A stretch of 64,000 nucleotides of DNA from SMWN01 sp965221455 (GCA_965221455.1 OZ244890.1:2294001-2358000); one strand, 5' to 3'; counted from the stretch's first letter, positions 1 to 9,482 are shown. The notes: a model not told the origin generated them from the sequence alone. Numbers and translations are program-made.

Positions 1-1
1 T

Positions 2-2245
2 CCGCCGATCACTTTGTTGGTAGCGCTACCGTTAATTAAAGACCGAACGCCTTATTTATATTGCTGGCGAGTTATTTGTGCAGTTGTTTGTGGTTTCTTG
101 TGGGCGTTTCTGCGTGCTGATGCCATTTTAAGTCATGAGCTGGATAAAAGAATCGAAGGCAAAACGGTGATTGTGACAGGAAAAGTTACATCATTGCCCG
201 AAATTCTGGATTCAGGCATTCGCCTTGAATTTAAAATTAACGAAATGAGATCTGAAAATGGCGAGATTTTAAGCAGCCCTGGCGAGGTAAGACTTGGATG
301 GTATAGGGAAGCTGTGACGATTAAGCCTGGAGAATATTGGCGACTTCATGTGAGATTGAAGCGCCCCTATGGATTTTCCAACCCTGGTGGCTTTGATTAC
401 GAAAGATGGTTATTTCAACATCGCATTCGTGGCACAGGCTATATCATAAACGATAAGAAGAATGAATTACTCCGTAACGCCTCCATCATTTCAATCAATC
501 ATTCACGTTATCTACTTCGAAATTTCATCAATCAAACTGATTTAGGGGAGTTTGAGAAGAGCTTCATGCTGGCATTAAGTTTGGGTGACCGCAGCAAAAT
601 ATCTGCAAAGCATTGGCAGACATTGACGCAAACCGGGACAAGTCATCTGCTGGCAATTTCCGGGTTGCATATTGGATTGGTAGCGGGTTTGTTTTTTATC
701 TTGGGTCGTTGGTTGTGGGCATTTTCACCCTCGTTACCTCTGTATTTGGCATCTCAACGATTTGCCGCTTTATCAGCATTGTCAGGTGCTTTGATATACG
801 CTGCTCTGGCAGGTTTCTCGATCCCGACGCAGCGGGCATTGATTATGCTTTCCATCTGGCTGTTATCACGTTTTTTTCATCGAAGATTTGTTTCCAGTGA
901 TGTCATTGCACTTTCTTTGTTAGCAGTATTAATCATCGATCCACTAGCGGTGGTGGATGTTGGATTTTGGTTGTCTTTTTTGGCTGTCTCAACCATTGCC
1001 TATGGAATGACGTGTCGAGTTCATACAAGTAGTTCGATATGGCGTAATAGTTGGTGGAAATGGGGCAGGGTGCAATATTTGGTCGCGGTCGGTTTATTGC
1101 CAGTGCTCGTTTTATGGTTTCAACAATATCCTCTAATGGGCATCTTCGCCAATATTATCGCTGTTCCTTATGTTGGTTTCATTGTTGTGCCTTTAGTGCT
1201 GATGGGTGCTATATTGCTACAGATATATTTTCCGGCCGGAGAGTTAATTTTACAACTGGCTGGGCAGGCGCTGGGTTTATTTTGGCCGTTTCTTGATTAT
1301 TTATCGACCTTGAAATTCAGCCTTTGGCAGAGTGTCTCCCCGTCATCATTGACATTCGCCTCAGCGATGTTCGGCGTGTTGATATTGCTAATGCCTAAGG
1401 GCATGCCTGATCGCTGGCTAGGGGTTTTCTTCTTATTGCCGCTACTGTATCCACGGCCGGATTCTCCAGGATCTGGTGCCTTTTGGCTGACACAACTGGA
1501 TGTCGGGCAGGGTCTGGCCTCTGTCATCCAGACTCAGAATCATTCATTGATTTATGACACTGGGGATCGATTCAGCGAAAGATTTAACACTGGTGAGGCA
1601 GTGATTATCCCATTTTTCAAACATCAGCGACTTCGACATCCCGACTTGTTGATTCTTAGTCACGGTGATCGTGATCATATCGGTGGTAGTGAAGCAGTTC
1701 TTACCAGCTATCCTAAGTTAAATGTTCTAACCAGTGCCGTGAATAAAATCAGGCATTTCTCCGTAGAACGATGTGTTGCAGGTCAGCAATGGCATTGGGA
1801 TGGTGTGGATTTTGAAATATTGCATCCTGCTCCAACCGGTAATTATAAAGGGAATAATAGTTCCTGTGTCCTTAAGGTGAGCAATGGCAGACATTCGATT
1901 TTACTGACAGGAGATATTGAACAGGCCGCAGAATCCAGGTTGGTTAATGCTATTCCGAATAAACTTTCCTCTACAGTATTAATTGCTCCACATCATGGCA
2001 GCAAAACCTCATCATCTCCGGCTTTTATTGATGCTGTGTCACCAGAGACCGTGGTTTTTTCTGCAGGATATCGAAATCGGTTCGGTTTCCCGAAACAGGA
2101 TATAATCTCCCGTTATGAATCCCGTCAGGTTAAAATACTGAATACAGCGCGTGATGGGGCATTATTATTCAAATTTGAACAATCAGGGATGACTGTGAAT
2201 AAGCATCGACAGTGGAATCGGCGATTCTGGACGACTGAATATTAG
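2..2245 (+). CDS. comEC: ComEC/Rec2 DNA-uptake channel protein (5' end outside window)
   Basis: Inner-membrane channel that passes single-stranded DNA into the cell during natural transformation. The frame is open to the left edge of the window, so the TTG at 14 is probably not the start and the first membrane segments are missing. Seen in order: an N-terminal OB-like DUF4131 region, a long multi-spanning Competence domain (about residues 190-450 counted from the TTG), and a C-terminal metallo-beta-lactamase-like domain with the metal motif SHGDRDH near residue 550 and HHGSK near 660. About 744 residues are visible, close to the usual family length. It precedes exbB-exbD-lpxK, an order known from Pseudomonas-like genomes. 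Family assignment is firm; competence in this organism is not shown. Confidence 0.93.
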   Translation, partial: PPITLLVALPLIKDRTPYLYCWRVICAVVCGFLWAFLRADAILSHELDKRIEGKTVIVTGKVTSLPEILDSGIRLEFKINEMRSENGEILSSPGEVRLGWYREAVTIKPGEYWRLHVRLKRPYGFSNPGGFDYERWLFQHRIRGTGYIINDKKNELLRNASIISINHSRYLLRNFINQTDLGEFEKSFMLALSLGDRSKISAKHWQTLTQTGTSHLLAISGLHIGLVAGLFFILGRWLWAFSPSLPLYLASQRFAALSALSGALIYAALAGFSIPTQRALIMLSIWLLSRFFHRRFVSSDVIALSLLAVLIIDPLAVVDVGFWLSFLAVSTIAYGMTCRVHTSSSIWRNSWWKWGRVQYLVAVGLLPVLVLWFQQYPLMGIFANIIAVPYVGFIVVPLVLMGAILLQIYFPAGELILQLAGQALGLFWPFLDYLSTLKFSLWQSVSPSSLTFASAMFGVLILLMPKGMPDRWLGVFFLLPLLYPRPDSPGSGAFWLTQLDVGQGLASVIQTQNHSLIYDTGDRFSERFNTGEAVIIPFFKHQRLRHPDLLILSHGDRDHIGGSEAVLTSYPKLNVLTSAVNKIRHFSVERCVAGQQWHWDGVDFEILHPAPTGNYKGNNSSCVLKVSNGRHSILLTGDIEQAAESRLVNAIPNKLSSTVLIAPHHGSKTSSSPAFIDAVSPETVVFSAGYRNRFGFPKQDIISRYESRQVKILNTARDGALLFKFEQSGMTVNKHRQWNRRFWTTEY

Positions 2246-2319
2246 GTGGAAATGTTAATATAAATCGTATTCATGGAAATTTATTTAGTTAAATATTTTT
2301 AGGCAGGAGAACGTAAGAG

Positions 2320-3003
2320 GTGCTGGAATTAATAAAAGCGGGCGGTCTGCTGATGTGGCCGATAATGATCTGTTCGGTTATCTCGTTAGCAATTATTATC
2401 GAACGATTTTGGTCGCTACAAGAGAAACGTGTTGTCCCGAAGCAGCTCGTTGCCCAAGTGTGGCAATGGGTGAAGATAGGACATCTGGATAATAAACGCA
2501 TACAGGATTTACGCATAAGCTCCCCATTGGGTAGAGTCCTGGCAGCGGGCCTGGTCAATCGTTCATACGAACGTGAAGTAATGAAAGAAAGTATTGAAGA
2601 GGTTGGTCGTCATGTCGCACATACACTGGAACGATTTTTGAATACGCTTGGAACCATTGCCTCAATCTCACCTTTGTTGGGATTATTGGGCACCGTTATA
2701 GGCATGATTAAAGTCTTTGCCGTGATTACAACCCAAGGTGTCGGTGACGCAAGTATTTTGGCAGAAGGTATTTCAGAAGCCCTGCTGACGACCGCCGCAG
2801 GTCTATCTGTCGCTATCCCTACACTAATGTTCCATCGTTATTTTAGAGGTAAGGTAGATGAGCTGGTCATGGCGATGGAACAGGAAGCATTAAAGATGGT
2901 CGAGGCTATACATGGGTTGCGTGAAAACGAATACAATGCTCACAAAAATGCAAATCAGGGAAATGCATCTTATGAAAGTCACATCAGAGATGGTGCCGGA
3001 TGA
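2320..3003 (+). CDS. exbB: ExbB/TolQ-family proton channel subunit
   Basis: Inner-membrane MotA/TolQ/ExbB protein that with ExbD converts proton motive force into mechanical work on TonB or a related partner. The GTG start at 2320 is chosen because a GGCAGGAGA-type ribosome site lies just upstream. The 227 residues show an N-terminal membrane segment (about 8-28) and the conserved glycine-rich second segment (about 109-130, SISPLLGLLGTVIGM), followed by a third helix. The next gene starts at 3000, inside this stop codon (ATGA), so the two are translationally coupled. In this chromosomal setting, between comEC and lpxK, the pair is a housekeeping copy; its exact partner (TonB or TolA type) cannot be decided from sequence. 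Confidence 0.92.
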   Translation: MLELIKAGGLLMWPIMICSVISLAIIIERFWSLQEKRVVPKQLVAQVWQWVKIGHLDNKRIQDLRISSPLGRVLAAGLVNRSYEREVMKESIEEVGRHVAHTLERFLNTLGTIASISPLLGLLGTVIGMIKVFAVITTQGVGDASILAEGISEALLTTAAGLSVAIPTLMFHRYFRGKVDELVMAMEQEALKMVEAIHGLRENEYNAHKNANQGNASYESHIRDGAG

Positions 3004-3422
3004 ACTTTCAGCCGAAGCCGACTGCAGAAGTTGAACTGGATATTACGCCACTGATTGACGTAGTGTTTTTGTTACTGATCTTTTTTATGGTTTCAACCAC
3101 CTTCGACCATGAATCGGAGGTAAATATTACTTTGCCTAAAGCGAGTAAAGAAATTGCGCAGGCAAAGCCCGATGCAATAAACGTTGCTATTGATGACCGG
3201 TCGCGTATATACATTAATGAGAAAGAATTAACTAATTCACAAATATCAACGATCAAGGAAGCACTGTACGATATTGTTGCGGATCTTGGAGATGTGCCGA
3301 TTATCATTAGTGCCGATGAAAAAACCCCTTACCAAATGGTGATACGGACCATGGATGCAGCCCGTCAATTGGATCTGGTTAAGATCACATTTGCCACGAG
3401 AATTAATGAAGAAGATTATTGA
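3000..3422 (+). CDS. exbD: ExbD/TolR-family biopolymer transport protein
   Basis: Partner of the preceding ExbB-like channel. It is a 140-residue protein with one N-terminal membrane helix (about 17-36) carrying the essential aspartate in PLIDVVFLLLIFFMV, followed by a periplasmic domain. The ATG overlaps the exbB stop by 4 nt. The length is normal. lpxK begins 17 nt downstream, suggesting one transcript. The Asp in the helix is the proton-carrying residue known for the family. Confidence 0.92.
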   Translation: MNFQPKPTAEVELDITPLIDVVFLLLIFFMVSTTFDHESEVNITLPKASKEIAQAKPDAINVAIDDRSRIYINEKELTNSQISTIKEALYDIVADLGDVPIIISADEKTPYQMVIRTMDAARQLDLVKITFATRINEEDY

Positions 3423-3439
3423 TGTCAGTGTTTCGGTGA

Positions 3440-4450
3440 ATGATGGTAAATTCACACAAATTTATAGAAGATATTTGGTATGACGAGCATCCTTTATCCA
3501 TCGTCCTTGCGCCGTTCGGTTGGATCTATCAATTGTTCGTGAGATTACGCTATTTCCTCTATCAAAGTGGTATGCTTCCAGTTCAGAAACTGGATGTTCC
3601 TGTGATCGTTGTCGGGAATATTGTTGCGGGAGGTACGGGGAAAACATCTCTTGTCATCTGGCTGGCAGCTCATTTAAAAGAGCAAGGCTATCATCCGGCA
3701 ATTGCCAGTCGAGGTTACAAGAGCACAGTCAGACAATGGCCTCAGCAAGTACGCAAAGACAGTAATCCTGTTTTAGTTGGAGATGAGCCTGTTTTGATAG
3801 CACGAAGGACAAATTGCCCCGTGGCAATTGCGCCGAATCGTTATCTCGCAGCAGAAGCGCTGATTGAACATGAACAGATTGATATTATTATCTGTGATGA
3901 TGGTCTACAACACTATGCGTTAGCACGGGATATTGAAATCGCCGTAATTGATGGGGTTCGTCGGCATGGCAACGGACGTTGTATACCTTCCGGACCATTA
4001 AGAGAACCTGTGGGACGACTTAAGAATGTTGATATGATCGTTTGTAACGGCAGTGCACGTCGTGGTGAATTTGATATGGAATATATTCCCCGGCAATTAT
4101 GCTCGGTTATTGACGAGAGCAAGCACTGTGCACCAGACCGATTCCGTAATCAGTCAGTTCATGCAATTGCGGGTATAGGCAATCCGGCAAAATTCTTTTC
4201 ATTTTTACGAGGGCAAGGACTCCGTGTTATTGAACATGAATTTCCAGACCATTTTCAATTTTCAGCAAAAGATGTTTTTTTTGATGATGACTTTCCTGTC
4301 ATTATGACTGAAAAAGATGCTGTAAAATGTGCAGAGTTTGTATCTGAAAAACATTGGTTCCTATCCATTAACATAAAAATGACGCAAGCCTTCGAACATC
4401 GCCTGACAGTACTGTTAAAGGAGTTAAAAAATGGACAAAAAGCTGCTTGA
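3440..4450 (+). CDS. lpxK: tetraacyldisaccharide 4'-kinase LpxK
   Basis: Membrane-associated kinase that phosphorylates the 4' position of the lipid A disaccharide (Raetz pathway, step 6). The 336-residue protein shows the P-loop GGTGKTS at about residues 67-73 within a VGNIVAGGTGKTS block, and further family blocks such as IIICDDGLQHY and PSGPLREP. Two ATGs stand in tandem at 3440/3443; either may start. The gene end overlaps the next gene by 20 nt. msbA, which often neighbours lpxK in Enterobacteria, is absent; exbBD takes that place, as in Pseudomonas. Confidence 0.95.
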   Translation: MMVNSHKFIEDIWYDEHPLSIVLAPFGWIYQLFVRLRYFLYQSGMLPVQKLDVPVIVVGNIVAGGTGKTSLVIWLAAHLKEQGYHPAIASRGYKSTVRQWPQQVRKDSNPVLVGDEPVLIARRTNCPVAIAPNRYLAAEALIEHEQIDIIICDDGLQHYALARDIEIAVIDGVRRHGNGRCIPSGPLREPVGRLKNVDMIVCNGSARRGEFDMEYIPRQLCSVIDESKHCAPDRFRNQSVHAIAGIGNPAKFFSFLRGQGLRVIEHEFPDHFQFSAKDVFFDDDFPVIMTEKDAVKCAEFVSEKHWFLSINIKMTQAFEHRLTVLLKELKNGQKAA

Positions 4451-4622
4451 TATTTTGGTTTGTCCTGTAACAAAAAAGCCCTTGATTTATGATAAGAAAA
4501 ATCAAGAACTAATTTCAAAATCTGCACGCCTTGCTTATCCAATCAAGGATGATATTCCCGTTATGTTAGAAGACGAAGCCAGGACACTTTCGGATGAGGA
4601 AATGGAAAATATCAAGGATTGA
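4431..4622 (+). CDS. ycaR: Trm112/YcaR-family small protein
   Basis: A 63-residue member of the Trm112 family, usually encoded between lpxK and kdsB. The typical opening LLDILVCPVTKKPL is present; the second cysteine of the CPxC seen in many relatives is a threonine here, so a zinc site built from CxxC pairs is unlikely. The family activates methyltransferases in eukaryotes and archaea; the role of the bacterial form is unsettled. It overlaps lpxK by 20 nt and kdsB by 29 nt, indicating coupled translation. Confidence 0.9.
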   Translation: MDKKLLDILVCPVTKKPLIYDKKNQELISKSARLAYPIKDDIPVMLEDEARTLSDEEMENIKD

Positions 4623-5367
4623 TTTCAAATTTCAGGTAATTATTCCGGCGCGTTATGCATCCACTCGCCTGCCCGGAAAACCATTACTGGAAATTAATGG
4701 CAAACCATTAATTCAACATGTCTATGAGTCCGCCTGTCTGTGTGAGGCTGATAAGATTTATGTCGCCACAGATGATCAACGTATTCAGAAGAAGGCAGAG
4801 GCATTTGGAGCCAATGTTATCATGACAGCAACCAATCATCTCTCAGGAACTGACAGACTTACAGAAGCGGTGACGTTTTTGCAATTGGAAGATGAAGCAA
4901 TTATCGTGAATCTGCAGGGCGATGAAATAGATATGCCTGTGAGTTTGTTGCATCAGGTTGCAAAAGGGTTACATGAACATCCTCAATACAGTATTGCTAC
5001 ACTCTGCGAACGAATCGAGCAGGAAGAAGATATAAAAAATCCGAATGTCGTCAAGGTTGTTTTCGACCAAAATAATACCGCGCTGTATTTCAGCAGGTCA
5101 GCTATTCCTCATTCGGGAGAGAGGCAAGGAGAAAATCAGCAAATCAATTATTTTAGGCATCTTGGGTTGTATGCTTATCGGGTAAACTATTTAAAAAGGT
5201 TCAGAACTACACCTCCTTGTAACCTTGAGCTTTCTGAATCACTCGAACAACTCAGGGCTTTATACACAGGTGAAAAAATTTATGTTGAAGAAGCTTGTGT
5301 TTCAGCCGGGATCGGCATTGATACGGAAGCAGATTTAATCAGGGCTCGCAAGCAGATACACAGATAG
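4594..5367 (+). CDS. kdsB: CMP-Kdo synthetase KdsB
   Basis: Cytosolic 3-deoxy-manno-octulosonate cytidylyltransferase, which activates Kdo with CTP for transfer onto lipid A. The nucleotide-binding opening IIPARYASTRLPGKPL and the later NLQGDE and Asp-rich blocks are clear. The ATG at 4594 gives 257 residues with a nine-residue extension overlapping the previous gene by 29 nt; the only in-frame alternative nearer the conserved core is an ATT at 4618. An AGGAC stands about 9 nt upstream of the ATG. It lies between the Trm112 protein and a phosphatase, as in Pseudomonas. Confidence 0.94.
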   Translation: MRKWKISRIDFKFQVIIPARYASTRLPGKPLLEINGKPLIQHVYESACLCEADKIYVATDDQRIQKKAEAFGANVIMTATNHLSGTDRLTEAVTFLQLEDEAIIVNLQGDEIDMPVSLLHQVAKGLHEHPQYSIATLCERIEQEEDIKNPNVVKVVFDQNNTALYFSRSAIPHSGERQGENQQINYFRHLGLYAYRVNYLKRFRTTPPCNLELSESLEQLRALYTGEKIYVEEACVSAGIGIDTEADLIRARKQIHR

Positions 5368-5378
5368 AATGTTGGCAC

Positions 5379-5861
5379 ATGAAAATTTTATTTATTTGTA
5401 TGGGAAATATATGTCGTTCACCTACGGCACATGGCCTGTTTTTATCTTTGCTACATAAAGAGCAATTGCATGAGATGATTGAAGTCGATTCTGCCGGGAC
5501 GCACGCCTGGAATATCGGCAGCCCTCCCGACATCTCTTCCCGGAAGACTGCGAAAGAACACGGTTTCGATATCAGTCACCTTCGTGCCCGCCGAGTAGTG
5601 CAGGAAGACTATGATTATTACGATTACATTGTGGCAATGGATGACAGCAATATAAGCAATATGTCAGTAGTGTGTGATGCACACAATAGACATAAACTTA
5701 AATTACTACTGGAGTATGCAGACGATCTCCCGATTATCGAAGTGCCTGATCCGTATGGTGATGGAATGGATGGATTCGAGACAGTTTACAATCTGATCGA
5801 GCAGGGTTGTACTGGTTTGTTGAATACTTTAAAAAAAGAGTTGTCCTGCAGAATTACTTAG
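5379..5861 (+). CDS. low-molecular-weight protein-tyrosine-phosphatase
   Basis: Cytosolic phosphatase of the LMW-PTP/arsenate-reductase-like fold, 160 residues. The catalytic P-loop CMGNICRS lies at residues 7-14 and the general-acid aspartate in PDPYGDG near residue 125. A homologue follows kdsB in Pseudomonas (ptpA position), and this one starts 11 nt after kdsB, so it belongs to the envelope operon. The substrate is unknown; bacterial relatives act on tyrosine kinases of capsule export or on small phosphoesters. Its stop codon overlaps the stop of infA on the other strand. Confidence 0.9.
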   Translation: MKILFICMGNICRSPTAHGLFLSLLHKEQLHEMIEVDSAGTHAWNIGSPPDISSRKTAKEHGFDISHLRARRVVQEDYDYYDYIVAMDDSNISNMSVVCDAHNRHKLKLLLEYADDLPIIEVPDPYGDGMDGFETVYNLIEQGCTGLLNTLKKELSCRIT

Positions 5862-6076
5862 CGCTCTCTGTAAGTAATACGTCCTTTGCTTAGATCGTAA
5901 GGCGTCATTTCCACGGTTACTTTATCGCCCGTCAGAATACGAATGTAATGCTTGCGCATTTTTCCGGAGATATGCGCCGTAATGACATGGTCATTTTCGA
6001 GTTCCACTCGAAACATCGTGTTTGGGAGGGTTTCCGTAATGGTACCATTCATCTCAATTACATCCTCTTTTACCAT
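5858..6076 (-). CDS. infA: translation initiation factor IF-1
   Basis: A 72-residue OB-fold protein that binds the ribosomal A site during initiation. Family blocks ETLPNTMFRVELEN, AHISGKMRK and GDKVTVEMTPYDLSKGRI are nearly textbook. The normal MAKED opening reads MVKED. It is the last gene of a minus-strand group with bpt and aat and ends tail to tail with the phosphatase gene, overlapping it by 4 nt. Confidence 0.97.
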   Translation of the reverse strand: MVKEDVIEMNGTITETLPNTMFRVELENDHVITAHISGKMRKHYIRILTGDKVTVEMTPYDLSKGRITYRER

Positions 6077-6140
6077 TTATTGTTTCACCTCATATTTCAA
6101 AATGTGCGCATTGTGCCTGAAATAAGATGTTGTGGCAAAA

Positions 6141-6881
6141 TCAATCTGCATTTTCAGGCGGATGGTCATGCCATGCATTGTCATGGAAATACTCCAGGGG
6201 CTGATATTCGTTCTTATATTTCATTTTTGTGCAATCGGCTATCCAATAACCAAGATACAACCATTGCAGATCGTGGTTTCTCGCGATTTCAATTTCAGTC
6301 AGAATGGCATAGCGACCCAGGCTTCGATTAGTGCTATCCGGATCATAGAATGTATAGACTGCTGATAATCCATCCGTCAGTTCGTCAATAACCGCCACGG
6401 CCAGTAATGTGTCTGTTTTCCTGAATTCATAAAATACTGTTGTCGCCCATTCCGTTTTTAGAAAACTCATATAATTTTCAGGATCAGGATTATCCATACC
6501 ACTATCGGGATGTTTTGCTGCAAGATAACGTTTGTAGAGTATGTAATGTTCACTATTAAATTGTGCTGATGTTTTTATGATTCTCAGATCACTGTTACGT
6601 GCCCAGTTACGTTTTTGATTTCGATTCTTCGCAAATGTATCTACAGATAAACGAACCGCAATAAAGGCATTGCATTGAGAGCATTTTGGTTTGTAGACAT
6701 GTTTGCCACTGCGTCGAAAACCCTGACTTGATAAGGTGGAATAAATATTTCCCTGCATGGGAAAATCAGGATCTGTAAATAAGGTGATTGCATTTTTGCC
6801 GGGTAAATAGCTGCATTCATGTTCAGGTGTCGCATGGAAATTCAGCGTTTGATGATTGATGTTCCGCTTTGGTCTACTCAT
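6141..6881 (-). CDS. bpt: aspartate/glutamate leucyltransferase Bpt (bacterial ATE)
   Basis: Transfers leucine from Leu-tRNA to proteins with N-terminal Asp or Glu, marking them for ClpS/ClpAP. The 246-residue protein has the N-terminal cysteine cluster (a Cys in ECSYLPG and CSQC near residue 68) and the C-terminal GNAT-like block with LYLGYWI and KYKNEYQPLE. The start overlaps the aat stop by 8 nt, so the two N-degron transferases are coupled; infA follows 64 nt on. Confidence 0.93.
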   Translation of the reverse strand: MSRPKRNINHQTLNFHATPEHECSYLPGKNAITLFTDPDFPMQGNIYSTLSSQGFRRSGKHVYKPKCSQCNAFIAVRLSVDTFAKNRNQKRNWARNSDLRIIKTSAQFNSEHYILYKRYLAAKHPDSGMDNPDPENYMSFLKTEWATTVFYEFRKTDTLLAVAVIDELTDGLSAVYTFYDPDSTNRSLGRYAILTEIEIARNHDLQWLYLGYWIADCTKMKYKNEYQPLEYFHDNAWHDHPPENAD

Positions 6882-7611
6882 TTTGATTTGTTATTATTGT
6901 ATATGTAGATTTGATCGGCCATATTTGTGTATTTATTGGATCGCAAAATTGATTGAGAATATTTGAAAATTCGTCTCTTGGTATTGTTCTTGCCCCAAGA
7001 CTAGCCAGATGCTCACTGTAAACTTGGCAATCTATTAGCGTGCAACCTTGAGTTTTAAGTAAATGAACCAGATGAGCAAGGCATATTTTCGATGCGTCTG
7101 TCTTGCGACTGAACATTGATTCTCCAAAGAATATTTGTCCTATGGCGACACCGTAAAGACCACCAACCAAATCCCCGTTCTGCCAACATTCAACAGAATG
7201 TGCATATCCTGATGCATGCAGAGATTGATAATTTTTCATGATTGCCTGAGTTATCCATGTGCCGGAACTATCCAGTCGGGGCTCGGCGCAAGATTTTACC
7301 ACTTCGTGGAATCTTTGGTTAAAAGTAACTTTATAGTCATGTTTGCGTAATGATTTTTTTAAACTTCTGGATATTATCAGCTCATCCGGTAAGAGGACGC
7401 ATCGAGGGTCGGGAGACCACCACATGATAGGTTGGGTTTCACTGTACCAGGGGAATATACCTTTACGATAAGCCTCCAATAAGCGGTTTGGATTTAAATC
7501 GCCGCCAATGGCCAATAATCCATCTGGTTCTGCAAGTGCGAGATTGACATCAGGAAATTCTTTGGAAATCCTGTTTTCGGCAATCCAATAGAGCATGGAT
7601 TTCGTGATCAT
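6874..7611 (-). CDS. aat: leucyl/phenylalanyl-tRNA--protein transferase
   Basis: Adds Leu or Phe to proteins with N-terminal Arg or Lys, the primary step of the bacterial N-end rule. The 245-residue sequence contains FPDVNLALAEPDGLLAIGGDL, the block GIFPWYSETQPIMWWSPDPR, and EIFFGESMFS-like text (here QIFFGESMFS). It is coupled by overlap to bpt downstream, and its start abuts the stop of the upstream hypothetical gene (1-nt overlap). Confidence 0.95.
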   Translation of the reverse strand: MITKSMLYWIAENRISKEFPDVNLALAEPDGLLAIGGDLNPNRLLEAYRKGIFPWYSETQPIMWWSPDPRCVLLPDELIISRSLKKSLRKHDYKVTFNQRFHEVVKSCAEPRLDSSGTWITQAIMKNYQSLHASGYAHSVECWQNGDLVGGLYGVAIGQIFFGESMFSRKTDASKICLAHLVHLLKTQGCTLIDCQVYSEHLASLGARTIPRDEFSNILNQFCDPINTQIWPIKSTYTIITNQNE

Positions 7612-8132
7612 TACTCAGCTTTTGTGATTACTGAAAGATCTTTTCCGATTGAGCTATGGATAACGTTCCTGGAGCCGGATAAAGAGAACGATGTTTCATT
7701 ATAACTTCCATTTTGCAGAATAAATCGATAATAAATCACATTACCATTCATTAAGTTATGTAAAGGCCGTGACAAAACTTTCTCGTCTATAACATAACCG
7801 ATGACATATTCAGACCAGCGAGCTTGTGAAATGCAACGAGCATCATTGATGGAACGATTACTCAATTCACGTCCGTCAACCTGAAAAGTTGGACATTGCC
7901 TGGTTATAAGAAGATCATAACCGTTCCGCATGTTAAACCTTGAGCGTATAACATCGTTTTTATCTCGATATATTTCCAGTTTATATCCTTCTTCATTTTC
8001 AATCGTGGCGACATTTATCTGCCGGCCGAAATTTATATCTGTATGTGACACTATATCCCACATAGCTTGCAACTGTGCCGATATGCTCAGTAGAATTAAG
8101 GCGACGGTTATGTTTGCTTGCATCTCAAACAT
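7611..8132 (-). CDS. exported protein of unknown function
   Basis: I do not recognise this family. The ATG at 8132 begins a probable signal peptide (hydrophobic stretch ITVALILLSISAQLQA), so the product should be periplasmic or outer-membrane associated; an upstream TTG at 8147 would only add five residues. The mature part of about 150 residues has two cysteines (RQCPTFQV and DARCISQ), which could form a disulfide. It abuts aat, so it may be the first gene of the aat-bpt-infA group. No enzymatic motif is visible. Confidence 0.7.
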   Translation of the reverse strand: MFEMQANITVALILLSISAQLQAMWDIVSHTDINFGRQINVATIENEEGYKLEIYRDKNDVIRSRFNMRNGYDLLITRQCPTFQVDGRELSNRSINDARCISQARWSEYVIGYVIDEKVLSRPLHNLMNGNVIYYRFILQNGSYNETSFSLSGSRNVIHSSIGKDLSVITKAE

Positions 8133-8287
8133 AATATAACAAAACAAGAAATATAAAAGAACGAGTATGAGTATAACCTGGTTAACTATTCGTTATTAAT
8201 ATTTAATAATCTTGATGGTAAACTAATTTATAACTTTACAATTATGGACAGATTGTCAATAGTCCAGGCGTTGGTGAGTAAATAAAG

Positions 8288-9283
8288 ATGAATCGCAGGG
8301 CATTTCTTAAACTGATACAGATTGCTGCTGTTGTACTTGGTCCGTGCAGAAATTTATCAGCAAACCCGATAGACAAGAAAACGGGAATTGTTTATGACGA
8401 TTTATTTCTCAAATATTGGTTAGAGGAAGATCATCCTGAATCACCGGATAGACTACGCAGCATCATGAAGTTATTGCGTGATTCGGGTGTGCTTTTGCAG
8501 TTAACAAAAATTGAACGAAAGAAGGATATTTTCGCTGATCTTGCGCGGATACATACCGCAGAACATGTGCATGCACTCAAAACAAATGATGAAAACTCCA
8601 ATAATATTGCCTTGGCCGTAGTCGGCGGTATCCTGGCGGCGACAGATGAAGTATGCAGTGGCAGACTGAAGAACGCATTCTGTGTGACACGTCCGCCAGG
8701 ACATCACGCCACGAATACAGGGAAAGTCGAGGGCTTTTGTTATTATAACGGCGTTGCCGTCGCTGCACGCTATGCCCAGGAGAAATTTGATTTAAGAAAA
8801 ATATTGATCGTTGATTGGGATTACCACCATGGTGACGGAACGGAATCATTCTTTTATTCAAACCCCAATGTACTTTTTTTTTCTACGCATGACTATTTCG
8901 CCTATCCCGGTACTGGCCATCCCGACAAAATAGGCGAGGGTCCAGGTAAAGGATTGAACATAAATGTTCACCTCGATTGTAAATCGGAAGATAAAGACAT
9001 TATTACGGCGTTCAACGAAAAACTATTACCTGCCGCTCATCGTTTCAAACCGGATTTGATTCTCATTTCAGCAGGTTTTGACAGCCGACAGGATGATCTA
9101 TTGGGTTGTTTCGATATTTCAGATAAAGGCTATCGGCAAATCACGAAGATGGTCATGCAACTCGCGGAACGATATTGCGATGGACGCATCGTCTCCGTGT
9201 TAGAAGGTGGATACAACCTGGAAGGACTCGCCAGTGCGGTGAAAGTCCATATTGAGATGCTATTGGACACAAGTAAGATATGA
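8288..9283 (+). CDS. histone deacetylase-family amidohydrolase with Tat-type leader
   Basis: A 331-residue member of the arginase/deacetylase superfamily (class II HDAC, acetylpolyamine amidohydrolase-like), which removes acetyl groups from amines with a catalytic zinc. Seen: the RPPGHHAT block near residue 138 with the tandem catalytic histidines, GFCYYNGVAVAA, the zinc motif DWDYHHGDGT, and GFDSR. The N-terminus begins MNRRAFLK followed by a hydrophobic stretch, resembling a twin-arginine leader, so the enzyme may fold in the cytoplasm and be exported. The substrate is unknown. It stands alone, between divergent and small genes. Confidence 0.88.
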   Translation: MNRRAFLKLIQIAAVVLGPCRNLSANPIDKKTGIVYDDLFLKYWLEEDHPESPDRLRSIMKLLRDSGVLLQLTKIERKKDIFADLARIHTAEHVHALKTNDENSNNIALAVVGGILAATDEVCSGRLKNAFCVTRPPGHHATNTGKVEGFCYYNGVAVAARYAQEKFDLRKILIVDWDYHHGDGTESFFYSNPNVLFFSTHDYFAYPGTGHPDKIGEGPGKGLNINVHLDCKSEDKDIITAFNEKLLPAAHRFKPDLILISAGFDSRQDDLLGCFDISDKGYRQITKMVMQLAERYCDGRIVSVLEGGYNLEGLASAVKVHIEMLLDTSKI

Positions 9284-9482
9284 CTGTTTGCGATTGCAAA
9301 TATATTCTGTACAGTGTCGTTCGTTGAGTCAAGACTCCGGTTTTTCATCAAATTCATGTTCATCTTCGGTTATAAAAACCTTTAACAGCATCACTTATGT
9401 GAGTGTCTGTTTACACGAGTGAATGAAATCATTACGCAACCTTGCTACCATTGAGCCTGGTTAGAAGGGTCGGGATTTCTAT

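Noticed and set aside
14..30. TTG at 14 as the comEC start
   Set aside because: The frame is open to the window edge and the N-terminal membrane segments of ComEC are missing, so the true start is upstream.
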